A stretch of 48,850 nucleotides of DNA from Alistipes sp. Lineage in GTDB: Bacteria; Bacteroidota; Bacteroidia; Bacteroidales; Rikenellaceae. Both the position numbers and the translations under genes were made by a program. The DNA is taken from positions 1 through 48,850 of the forward strand of contig JAGBCX010000070.1 of assembly GCA_017937805.1 (NCBI GenBank). The letters are read 5' to 3'. The notes beneath the pieces were generated by a model. The model had not been told where the DNA came from, did not search any database, and saw only the letters and a list, made by a program, of their open reading frames with translations. Shown one piece after another: positions 42,662 to 48,850 of this stretch (its first letter is position 1; each line of letters opens with the position of its first letter).

Positions 42662-43070
42662 AGGTCTTCGCAATTGCAACCCCGGCAATATTCGCATTGG
42701 TTCGTTTCGCTACAAAGGGGAAAAATCGAAGAGTAGCGATTCGGAATTTCGTCAGTTTGAGAGTATGGAGTGGGGTTATAGGGCAATGTTTGTGCTATTG
42801 CACACGTACGCCATAAAGCATGGTTGCTATACCCTACGCCAGATTATCAGTCGCTATGCTCCGCCAACCGAAAACTTCACCGAAGGCTATATTCGCCGAG
42901 TGGCACACGCTACCCACTTTTTACCTGACGAAACCATCTCAACAACCGATGGAGCCACCATGACAGCTGTCGTTGCAGCAATGTCCGAAGTAGAGAATGG
43001 CGTAAAGGCCGATATGGCAACAATTTGGCGCGCTTGGGAACTTTTTGTTGTGGATTTCCGTCAAAAATAG
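42645..43070 (+). CDS. Phage endolysin/P5-like muramidase
   Basis: About 141 residues from the ATG at 42645; a good Shine-Dalgarno (AAGGAG, 42628-42633) decides this start and a longer frame from 42579 lies inside the holin gene. The N-terminal RGLRNCNPGNIRIG is the lysozyme-type signature of this group, and later FRQFESMEWGYRAMFVLLHTYAIKHGCYT, RYAPPTEN and TAVVAAMSEVENGVKADMATI follow the family. No signal peptide is seen, consistent with holin-dependent release. It hydrolyses peptidoglycan. It ends 1 bp before the comEC promoter box. Confidence 0.82.
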   Translation: MTKMSRGLRNCNPGNIRIGSFRYKGEKSKSSDSEFRQFESMEWGYRAMFVLLHTYAIKHGCYTLRQIISRYAPPTENFTEGYIRRVAHATHFLPDETISTTDGATMTAVVAAMSEVENGVKADMATIWRAWELFVVDFRQK

Positions 43071-43079
43071 TTATCTTTG
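43050..43079 (+). promoter_or_regulatory. Promoter of comEC
   Basis: TTG at 43048-43050 and TATCTTTG at 43072-43079, which fits TAnnTTTG with about 21 bp spacing. The comEC ATG (43088) is only 8 bp after the box, so the message has almost no leader. Confidence 0.6.
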
Positions 43080-43087
43080 TGGTAACT

Positions 43088-44554
43088 ATGAGGGGTGTTT
43101 CGGAAAATCTGGTAAACCGTATTGCAAAGATACCTATGGCAATGGTCATTATACCATTTGCTATGGGTATCTTTTTTGCTGATATGGTGCAGATTCCTAT
43201 CTGGCTCCTATTTCTCGCCTGTTTGGTAACACTAATTGGGGTTATCACACTATCAAAATGGTGGCAAAACATCATGCTTTTTGCAATGGTTTTCATGGTC
43301 GGCTCGCTGCTACACTCCATATCTTACCGAGAGGGTTTGACGTATGGAAAACCTCTCAAAATGGTTCTCAAAATCGAAACATCTTCGGTCGAACGCAAAG
43401 GCTACACCTCTGCCGAGGCAAAAATCAAGGAGTGTGAAGATTGCTCATTCAACAACCTTAAAGTTGTACTTTGGGGCGACTCACTCACCCATTTTAACGC
43501 GGGCGATTACCTCCGTCTTACAACCACCGTGCGCCCATTCCGAGCCGAACGGGAGAGGTACGCGCTGCTAATGCATCATCGCGGATTTGCGGGTTCTGTT
43601 TCGGTAAATCATAGTGCCACCTATGAATATATCCCTACCGAAAAACCGACTCTGCACGATTGGGCCGTTGAACGACTACGCAGTGTGATGCCTGAAGGAG
43701 ATGGGCGGGCTGTTGTTTTGGCGATGACTACGGGCGAGCGAAGCGAAATAGGCTCCGAATTACGACAGAACTACTCGACAAGTGGTGCATCGCATCTTTT
43801 GGCGGTATCGGGCCTGCATATCGGCATCGCTTTTATGCTTATAAATATCCTGCTTCTGCCTTTGGTATTCTTGCAATACGGAAATGTAATACGATCGTTG
43901 CTTGCCATTGTGCTGATTTGGCTCTACGTATGGCTCTGTGGAGTCTCGCCAAGTGCAGTGCGAGCAGCAATTATGTTTTCGTTATTGCAATTTTCGCTAT
44001 CGTCACTGCGTAGCTACACAAGCATTAACATCTTGGCCGGTACAGCCTTTGTAATGTTGGCTTTCAACAGCCATTTATTGTTCGACATATCGTTCCAACT
44101 GTCGTTTATAGCCGTTGCGGGTATCGTTCTATGGGCTATGCCTATATACAAGCTCTGCATCACCAAATTTAAGGCTCTAAATTCGATTGTTGGTATTATG
44201 CTTGTCGGCATAGCTTCAACCTTGGCAACACTTCCTCTTGTGGCACATACATTCTCGATTATTTCGCTCGCAGGTATATTGATAAACCCAGCGGTTATTC
44301 TGCTTGCTAATGTCGTAGTCTTAGCAGGAGTCGTTTCTCTCGCCATTCCTCCGGTATCGATAGTTGCCGAGATTGCCGCCGAGTGGCAAAATCACGTTGT
44401 TGAGTGGGCCGCCAAACTACCATACGGGCACTTCGAAGTTACGATACCCGAATGGGCCATGTGGCTTATATATGGAGCTATGGGCGCAATAACACTTCTG
44501 TTTTTCTTGCTACCTAAACGAGAAAAAGAGCCTATAATCAAAGATAATTTGTAA
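43088..44554 (+). CDS. comEC: ComEC/Rec2-family DNA uptake membrane protein, short form
   Basis: 509 residues. An N-terminal pair of helices (AKIPMAMVIIPFAMGIFFAD; MLFAMVFMVGSLLHS) is followed by a periplasmic OB-fold-like region (residues about 85-200), then the ComEC competence core with AMTTGERSEIGSELRQNYSTSGASHLLAVSGLHIG and WLYVWLCGVSPSAVRAAIMFSL. ComEC carries transforming single-stranded DNA across the inner membrane. The protein ends after the membrane helices; the metallo-beta-lactamase domain present in many ComEC proteins is missing. It is directly downstream of the phage-derived lysis genes, but has its own promoter. Confidence 0.92.
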   Translation: MRGVSENLVNRIAKIPMAMVIIPFAMGIFFADMVQIPIWLLFLACLVTLIGVITLSKWWQNIMLFAMVFMVGSLLHSISYREGLTYGKPLKMVLKIETSSVERKGYTSAEAKIKECEDCSFNNLKVVLWGDSLTHFNAGDYLRLTTTVRPFRAERERYALLMHHRGFAGSVSVNHSATYEYIPTEKPTLHDWAVERLRSVMPEGDGRAVVLAMTTGERSEIGSELRQNYSTSGASHLLAVSGLHIGIAFMLINILLLPLVFLQYGNVIRSLLAIVLIWLYVWLCGVSPSAVRAAIMFSLLQFSLSSLRSYTSINILAGTAFVMLAFNSHLLFDISFQLSFIAVAGIVLWAMPIYKLCITKFKALNSIVGIMLVGIASTLATLPLVAHTFSIISLAGILINPAVILLANVVVLAGVVSLAIPPVSIVAEIAAEWQNHVVEWAAKLPYGHFEVTIPEWAMWLIYGAMGAITLLFFLLPKREKEPIIKDNL

Positions 44555-44559
44555 CTTTG
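44552..44559 (+). promoter_or_regulatory. Promoter -7 box overlapping the comEC stop
   Basis: TAACTTTG starts at the TAA of comEC (44552-44554) and fits TAnnTTTG. The next ATG is at 44565, so the transcript would be leaderless or nearly so. Confidence 0.5.
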
Positions 44560-44564
44560 CGGGT

Positions 44565-45725
44565 ATGTTCAAGGTGGAGGATATAGAGATATTGTGTAGC
44601 GAGAGCGTTCGCCAAGCCATAGAGGAGAATATTGGTCGCAAATCGACCGATATCGCCCTTGATAGGCGTGTGCCACACGCCTCGATTGTTGCCACGCAGG
44701 TAAAAAATTTGCAAAAGGCTCGCACAAAACTACCCTCCTACTTCGCAGCACGCGCAATAGTTCCCACCCTCGCCTACGAACAATCTTCGAGCGAAGAGTG
44801 TGCCGAGCGCAAGGAGCTTTCGGGCGATAGTGTTTTGGATTTGACTTGCGGTTTGGGAGTTGATGCTCTCGCTCTATCGAAACGATTTCGTAGGGTTGTT
44901 ACCATCGAGCGTAACGAAGGGGTGGCAGCCGTAGCAAGGGAGAATTTCAGAAGGCTCAGAGTCGACAATATTGAGGTTGTTTGCGCTTCGGCAGAGGAGT
45001 ACCTCGCAGGTTGCACAGACCACTTCGATTGGTGCTTTTCCGACCCCGACAGGCGAGGAGCAAAGGGAGAAAAGTTGGTACGATTGGAGGATTGTTCTCC
45101 AAATGTGGTAACATTGATGCCACGACTTAAACAGATTGCCGACAAGGTTTGTATCAAATGCTCACCTCTGTTCGATGTTGATGAGGCTTTTCGCTTGTTT
45201 GGAGATTGCTCAGTGGAGTGTATATCGCTTGGTGGCGAGGCAAAAGAGGTAAATATCTATATTGATGGCTTGGCGGGACAAAGGCTCTCAGCGGTGGCGA
45301 TTGGCATTGGCAAATTTTCGTGTAAAGCAGAGGATAGAGGGGGTGTGCAATGGAGTTGCATACCCGAAGATTTCACCCGATATCGCTATATTACCCTGCC
45401 AGATGTGTCGTTGCAACATGCCCGAATGGTCGCTGCGGCATTTAACGGCAAGAGCGATGTTTGGTCGAACAATGGCGTAGCACTTTCGGAGCAGCGACCC
45501 GAAGGAGTTTTGGGGCGAACTTTCGAGATTGAGGCAATATACAACATTGATAGTGCGTTTAAGCGAGTGATTAAGGGCGTGAAGGCGGAGATTTATCGCC
45601 GCGAGTTTCCTCTTTCGAATGCCGAGATATGCAAGCGTTATCGCTGTTCGGAGGGTGGCACCGAGAAGTGGTGCTTCACTCGCATTGGCGAGAAATATGT
45701 AGCAATAAAGATGAACAAAATATGA
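44565..45725 (+). CDS. PG_1098-type methyltransferase with THUMP-like C-terminal domain
   Basis: 386 residues. A helical N-terminal region is followed by a Rossmann methyltransferase core: LDLTCGLGVDALALSKRF (motif I, about 85-105), TIERNEGVAAVARENFRRL (motif II), then a catalytic DWCFSDPDRRG segment. The C-terminal half (about 230-386; ending KRYRCSEGGTEKWCFTRIGEKYVAIKM) has the THUMP-like fold known for this Bacteroidetes family, usually thought to act on RNA. The substrate is not proven. The stop overlaps the next ATG (ATGA, 45722-45725), so the downstream gene is coupled. Confidence 0.85.
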   Translation: MFKVEDIEILCSESVRQAIEENIGRKSTDIALDRRVPHASIVATQVKNLQKARTKLPSYFAARAIVPTLAYEQSSSEECAERKELSGDSVLDLTCGLGVDALALSKRFRRVVTIERNEGVAAVARENFRRLRVDNIEVVCASAEEYLAGCTDHFDWCFSDPDRRGAKGEKLVRLEDCSPNVVTLMPRLKQIADKVCIKCSPLFDVDEAFRLFGDCSVECISLGGEAKEVNIYIDGLAGQRLSAVAIGIGKFSCKAEDRGGVQWSCIPEDFTRYRYITLPDVSLQHARMVAAAFNGKSDVWSNNGVALSEQRPEGVLGRTFEIEAIYNIDSAFKRVIKGVKAEIYRREFPLSNAEICKRYRCSEGGTEKWCFTRIGEKYVAIKMNKI

Positions 45726-46498
45726 GAGTTGTAGTTATTGGTAGTGGAAATGTTGCAGAAAGCCTTGCTCAGGCAATAGCCGAAGCAGAAGGCTTGGACC
45801 TTGTGCAGGTTTTTGCCCGCAATGAGGAGCGAGGTCGTAAGGTTGCAGCATTAGCGCATACTGAGTGGAGTAACTCGGAGTTAGCCGAGGCAGATTTATA
45901 CCTTATTTCCGTTAGCGACAATGCAGTGGCGGAGTGTGCAAAAACTTTGCATATCCCAGAAAATGCTGTTATAGCACACACGGCAGGGTGTTGTTCTATT
46001 GACACTCTTGTACCACATACTCACCGTGCGGTGTTCTACCCTTTCCAAACCTTTTCGGTTGGTCGCAAGGTCGATTTCTCGAAGGGTTATATCTTTTTGG
46101 AGGGAGCAACCGACCACGCACTACAAACCGTTAAAGAGGTGGCACACCGTCTAACCTCAAAAGTTGAGTTGGCAGATAGCTCACGCCGTGCCGTGATACA
46201 TCTGTCGGGTGTCTTTGCCTGCAATTTTGCCAATGCCATGTATGCCAATGCTGCCGAGGTATTGGCGAGTGCAGGATTGCCGTTTGACATTGTCGCTCCG
46301 GTAATAGAGGAAACGGCACAGAAGGCGGTGGAGGTATTAAATCCTGCTGCAACTCAGACGGGCCCTGCTCGCCGAGGAGATACACAAACCCTTGAACGAC
46401 ACCACAAGATGTTAGCCGAGGAGCCACAAAAGAGAGAGATTTATGATAAAATAAGTGAAGATATATGCGAGAGAACAAAAATTTCAAAGAACTTTTAG
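45722..46498 (+). CDS. Rossmann-fold DUF2520 protein (NADP-oxidoreductase-like)
   Basis: 258 residues from the ATG at 45722 (overlapping the preceding stop). MRVVVIGSGNVAESLAQAI is the GxGxxA dinucleotide-binding start, followed by LISVSDNAVAEC and VIAHTAGCCS, then the helical DUF2520 domain with RRAVIHLSGVFACNFANAMYANAAEVLASAGLPFD. Related to pyrroline-5-carboxylate-reductase/F420-dependent oxidoreductase folds; the substrate is unknown. The gene overlaps the KdsC-like gene by 34 bp. Confidence 0.86.
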   Translation: MRVVVIGSGNVAESLAQAIAEAEGLDLVQVFARNEERGRKVAALAHTEWSNSELAEADLYLISVSDNAVAECAKTLHIPENAVIAHTAGCCSIDTLVPHTHRAVFYPFQTFSVGRKVDFSKGYIFLEGATDHALQTVKEVAHRLTSKVELADSSRRAVIHLSGVFACNFANAMYANAAEVLASAGLPFDIVAPVIEETAQKAVEVLNPAATQTGPARRGDTQTLERHHKMLAEEPQKREIYDKISEDICERTKISKNF

Positions 46499-47025
46499 CC
46501 GATGTAGAGGCTATCGTCTTCGATGTCGATGGTGTGATGACTGATGGCGGCATTATACCGTTAGCCGATGGCGATTTTATTCGTAAGTATTACGCCAAAG
46601 ATGGGTATGCGTTGGCATACGCCACTTCGCACGGTTTCAATATCGGTGTTATCTCGGGAGGGTTCGGCAAAACATTGGAGAGCCGCATGGACCGTCTGCA
46701 CATCAAGCATCGCTACTTGGGTTGTATGGATAAGATTGCAGCGATTGATGACTTTATCGCAAAAACGGGTGTCAAGCGCGAAAATGTAATCTATATGGGT
46801 GACGATATTCCCGATTTGGAGGTGTTGCGCCATGTTGGTATTCCGGTTGCTCCGGCAGATGCATGTAGTGAAGTACTGCAAACAGCAATATATGTTTCGG
46901 AGTACAAAGGTGGCGCAGGTGCCGTACGAGATATTATTGAGCAGGTTTTACGCGTAAAGGGCATTTGGGCTTTGGACTCAAAGGGTGTTATTGCAGACGA
47001 CTCAAAAGATGTCGCTTCACGATAG
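46465..47025 (+). CDS. HAD phosphatase of the KdsC/YrbI type
   Basis: 186 residues, the short cap-less HAD form. VFDVDGVMTDGG carries the two catalytic aspartates, VISGGFGKTLESRMDRL is motif II, and GDDIPDLEVLRHVGIPVAPADACSEV is motif IV, matching KDO-8-phosphate phosphatases that act in lipopolysaccharide core synthesis and function as tetramers. No kdsB or other LPS gene is near, so a different sugar phosphate is possible. The start lies 34 bp inside the preceding gene, a common arrangement in this operon. Confidence 0.88.
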   Translation: MRENKNFKELLADVEAIVFDVDGVMTDGGIIPLADGDFIRKYYAKDGYALAYATSHGFNIGVISGGFGKTLESRMDRLHIKHRYLGCMDKIAAIDDFIAKTGVKRENVIYMGDDIPDLEVLRHVGIPVAPADACSEVLQTAIYVSEYKGGAGAVRDIIEQVLRVKGIWALDSKGVIADDSKDVASR

Positions 47026-47028
47026 AAG

Positions 47029-47496
47029 ATGCAGGAGATAGAGCGTAAATATTTGACCTCTGACGACTCTTGGCGCAAGGAGGTCGTTCGTTCAATGCGC
47101 ATAGCGCAGGGCTACTTATGCAGTCGTCGGGTTACAGCTCGCGTGCGCGTATGCGATGATGTAGGTATCTTGACCTTTAAAGGCAAAAGTCGCGATGGAG
47201 GGTTGAGTCGCTTCGAATGGGAACGCGAAGTCCCTGTAGGTGTGGCATGGCGACTACTCAACCGTTGCAACGGTGTGGTAGATAAGGTACGACATATTGT
47301 CGAGTATGAGGGACACACCTTTGAGATTGATGAGTTCAAGGGCGACAACGAAGGACTTATCATTGCCGAAGTGGAGCTCTCCGACCGCAACGAGAAGGTT
47401 TTGCTGCCGTCGTGGATTGGTGACGAGGTTACAGGCGAGAGATGTTTCTACAACTCGTTTCTCTCCAAGTACCCATTCAGAAGTTGGAAGAGTTGA
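47029..47496 (+). CDS. CYTH-domain protein
   Basis: 155 residues, a single CYTH beta-tunnel. The signature ExExK appears as MQEIERKYL at the very start, and later LCSRRVTARVRVCDDVGILTFKGKS, RFEWEREVP and AEVELSD supply the acidic and basic residues of the tunnel. CYTH proteins bind triphosphates and act as tripolyphosphatases or adenylate-cyclase-related enzymes; the natural substrate is unknown here. It ends the co-directional group; its stop TGA (47494-47496) lies inside the terminator stem. Confidence 0.9.
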   Translation: MQEIERKYLTSDDSWRKEVVRSMRIAQGYLCSRRVTARVRVCDDVGILTFKGKSRDGGLSRFEWEREVPVGVAWRLLNRCNGVVDKVRHIVEYEGHTFEIDEFKGDNEGLIIAEVELSDRNEKVLLPSWIGDEVTGERCFYNSFLSKYPFRSWKS

Positions 47497-47520
47497 GAAA
47501 AATTCTCAACTCTTTTTTTT
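47490..47520 (+). terminator. Rho-independent terminator overlapping the CYTH stop codon
   Basis: Ten-base-pair stem GAGTTGAGAA (47490-47499) with TTCTCAACTC (47503-47512), three-base loop, then T8 at 47513-47520. Ends the comEC-side operon. The rest of the 47497-47812 gap holds GGGGCGATAGGGGTTATGGG (47528-47547), resembling R1 units, and R3 copy 3. Confidence 0.88.
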
Positions 47521-47690
47521 GTTTTTTAGGGGCGATAGGGGTTATGGGAGAACTCAGGATTATAGGAAATTTAGAGTATTTTCCAAAACACACCTCGAAA
47601 GAAAACTTATTTTAAGGAGATGGTTGCAACACCCCACGACCTAATTTCTCGTCAGAAGTCGTGAGATTTCAAAATACCACCTCGATAGAA

Positions 47691-47812
47691 AAATCGTAAA
47701 TGATTAGGCTATTTTTGAGGCAATCAAAAAGCCCGATGCGCAGCATACTAAATCGTATGTGAGCAATCGGGCTATTGAAGAGTGACTCAAAAAGAGTCAA
47801 TCAGAACGATTT
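47691..47812 (+). repeat. R3 structured palindromic element, copy 3
   Basis: A 122 bp rod. Outer AAATCGT/ACGATTT (47691-47697, 47806-47812), TGATT-A-GGCT with AGTC-AATCA, TTTTTGAG with CTCAAAAA, AGCCCGAT with ATCGGGCT, and apex CATAC/GTATG with TGAGCA following. Its last base lies just before the pckA stop (47815-47813), so it may also end that convergent transcript. Confidence 0.82.
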
Positions 47813-48850
47813 TTATTCGAGGTGTGGACCTGCTACAACCAACGCCTTTCCTGCCTCGTTAGTAGTGTACTTGCCGAAGTTCTTGATGAAACGGCTTGCG
47901 AGATCCTCTGCCTTCTTCTCCCACTCTGCTGCGTCAGCATAAGTGTCGCGTGGGTCGAGAATTGCAGGGTCTACACCTGGGAGTGCAGTTGGAACCTCAA
48001 AGTCGAATACAGGAATCTTCTTGGTTGGAGCCTCCAAAATTGCACCATCGAGGATTGCATCGATGATACCACGTGTATCCTTAATCGAGATACGCTTGCC
48101 TGTACCATTCCAACCTGTATTTACGAGGTATGCCTTAGCACCACTCTTCTCCATACGCTTAACCAACTCCTCAGCGTACTTTGTTGGGTGCAACTCCAAG
48201 AATGCCTGACCGAAGCAAGCCGAGAATGTTGGAGTAGGCTCGGTGATACCACGCTCAGTACCAGCCAACTTAGCGGTGAAGCCCGAAAGGAAGTAGTACT
48301 TTGTCTGCTCTGGAGTCAAAATCGAAACCGGAGGCAATACACCGAATGCATCAGCCGAAAGGAAGATAACGTTCTTCGCAGCCGGAGCAGCCGAGATTGG
48401 CGATACGATGTTGTCGATGTGGTAGATAGGGTACGAAACACGAGTATTCTCGGTTACGCTCTTATCGTTGAAGTCGATCTTACCGTTCTCGTCAACAGTT
48501 ACATTCTCCAAGAGAGCGTCACGCTTGATAGCGTTGTAGATATCTGGCTCAGACTCCTTGTCGAGCTTAATAACCTTTGCATAGCAACCACCCTCGAAGT
48601 TGAAGATACCGTTGTCGTCCCAACCGTGCTCGTCATCACCGATAAGCTGACGCTTAGGGTCTGTCGAAAGGGTTGTCTTACCTGTACCCGAAAGACCGAA
48701 GAAGATAGCGGTCTCGCCCTTCTCGTTGGTGTTAGCCGAGCAGTGCATCGAAGCGATACCCTGCAATGGGAGGTAGTAGTTCATCATCGAGAACATACCC
48801 TTCTTCATCTCACCACCATACCAAGTGTTGATGATAACCTGCTCACGCGA
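47813..48850 (-). CDS. pckA: Phosphoenolpyruvate carboxykinase (ATP), C-terminal part
   Basis: The minus-strand frame is open from 48850 to the stop at 47815-47813, giving about 345 residues that begin [20 protein letters not shown]; the true start is beyond the right edge. Motifs of the ATP-dependent enzyme are visible: [11 protein letters not shown], the kinase P-loop [14 protein letters not shown], and the metal/substrate region [21 protein letters not shown]. PckA converts oxaloacetate to phosphoenolpyruvate and CO2, or in many gut anaerobes runs in the reverse direction to form oxaloacetate from PEP for succinate and propionate production. The last residues abut the R3 element. Confidence 0.96.
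   Translation of the reverse strand, partial: SREQVIINTWYGGEMKKGMFSMMNYYLPLQGIASMHCSANTNEKGETAIFFGLSGTGKTTLSTDPKRQLIGDDEHGWDDNGIFNFEGGCYAKVIKLDKESEPDIYNAIKRDALLENVTVDENGKIDFNDKSVTENTRVSYPIYHIDNIVSPISAAPAAKNVIFLSADAFGVLPPVSILTPEQTKYYFLSGFTAKLAGTERGITEPTPTFSACFGQAFLELHPTKYAEELVKRMEKSGAKAYLVNTGWNGTGKRISIKDTRGIIDAILDGAILEAPTKKIPVFDFEVPTALPGVDPAILDPRDTYADAAEWEKKAEDLASRFIKNFGKYTTNEAGKALVVAGPHLE

Noticed and set aside
34108-43070. Contractile injection system or R-type tailocin
   Set aside because: No sheath, tube-sheath pair, baseplate spike or AAA+ gene is seen, whereas coat, portal and protease, which tailocins lack, are present.
34108-43070. Ordinary decayed prophage
   Set aside because: All frames are intact and overlapping with a good promoter; kept only as the alternative to domestication.
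33728-43087. Attachment-site direct repeats flanking the phage-derived module
   Set aside because: No convincing direct repeat was found by eye between the mqnA-side and comEC-side boundaries.
45629-45721. Upstream extension of the DUF2520 gene
   Set aside because: It would overlap about 97 bp of the methyltransferase gene and precede the clear GxGxxA start at 45722.

Overview
The window looks like chromosomal DNA of a Bacteroidales bacterium, most likely a Rikenellaceae/Alistipes-type gut organism. The order is supported by repeated promoters of the Bacteroidetes form TAnnTTTG, mostly weak Shine-Dalgarno sites, secreted lipoproteins with BACON and fimbrillin-like domains, GH43 and DUF4091 glycan enzymes, a PG_1098-type methyltransferase and an ATP-type pckA. 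The family-level guess is inference. No tRNA, rRNA, CRISPR array or insertion sequence with a transposase was found.

Layout. 1-180 is the start of rpsL (minus strand, cut by the window edge). 181-1027 is a repeat-rich gap. 1028-7625 holds leuS, two tandem secreted esterases, prfA, a TonB-related exported protein and a GIY-YIG protein. 7780-14376 holds a zinc-ribbon membrane protein, xseA, xseB, a methyltransferase, a RelA/SpoT-type synthetase and a GH43 lipoprotein. 14379-18285 (minus) holds a von Willebrand A (VWA) protein paired with a kinase-like protein, then a DUF4091 lipoprotein. 18825-26616 (minus) is a surface lipoprotein cluster that includes an unlisted 50-residue peptide gene. 26868-33727 (minus) holds a nitroreductase, two secreted EEP phosphodiesterases, a GlpT-type transporter with a large insertion, a HAD phosphatase, corA and mqnA. 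43088-47496 holds comEC, a THUMP-like methyltransferase, a DUF2520 protein, a KdsC-type phosphatase and a CYTH protein. The window ends in pckA (minus).

The most unusual region is 33918-43070. It is a compact, co-directional set of eleven intact genes of phage origin: a tail-completion-like protein, two large tail/baseplate-like proteins, a small HTH-like protein, a ClpP-type prohead protease, an HK97-type major capsid protein, a probable tail-tube or neck protein, a portal, a head-tail connector, a holin and an endolysin. It is read from one host-type promoter with a long leader. No integrase, repressor, replication gene, large terminase or tape-measure protein is present. It sits directly between mqnA and comEC. 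This looks like a domesticated particle-and-lysis module, possibly related in principle to gene transfer agents, rather than an ordinary prophage. That is inference; the absence of a terminase is the main argument against DNA packaging by this locus alone.

The second theme is intergenic repeats whose sequence varies while their base pairing is kept. A 121-122 bp rod-like palindrome occurs three times (9801, 11027, 47691) with clear compensatory changes. Two other families (R1 near 562-935 and 18625-18762; R2 near 10905, 18412, 18552 and 30821) carry small hairpins whose arms also change together. Several copies abut or enter gene ends, changing protein termini or supplying a promoter-like box.
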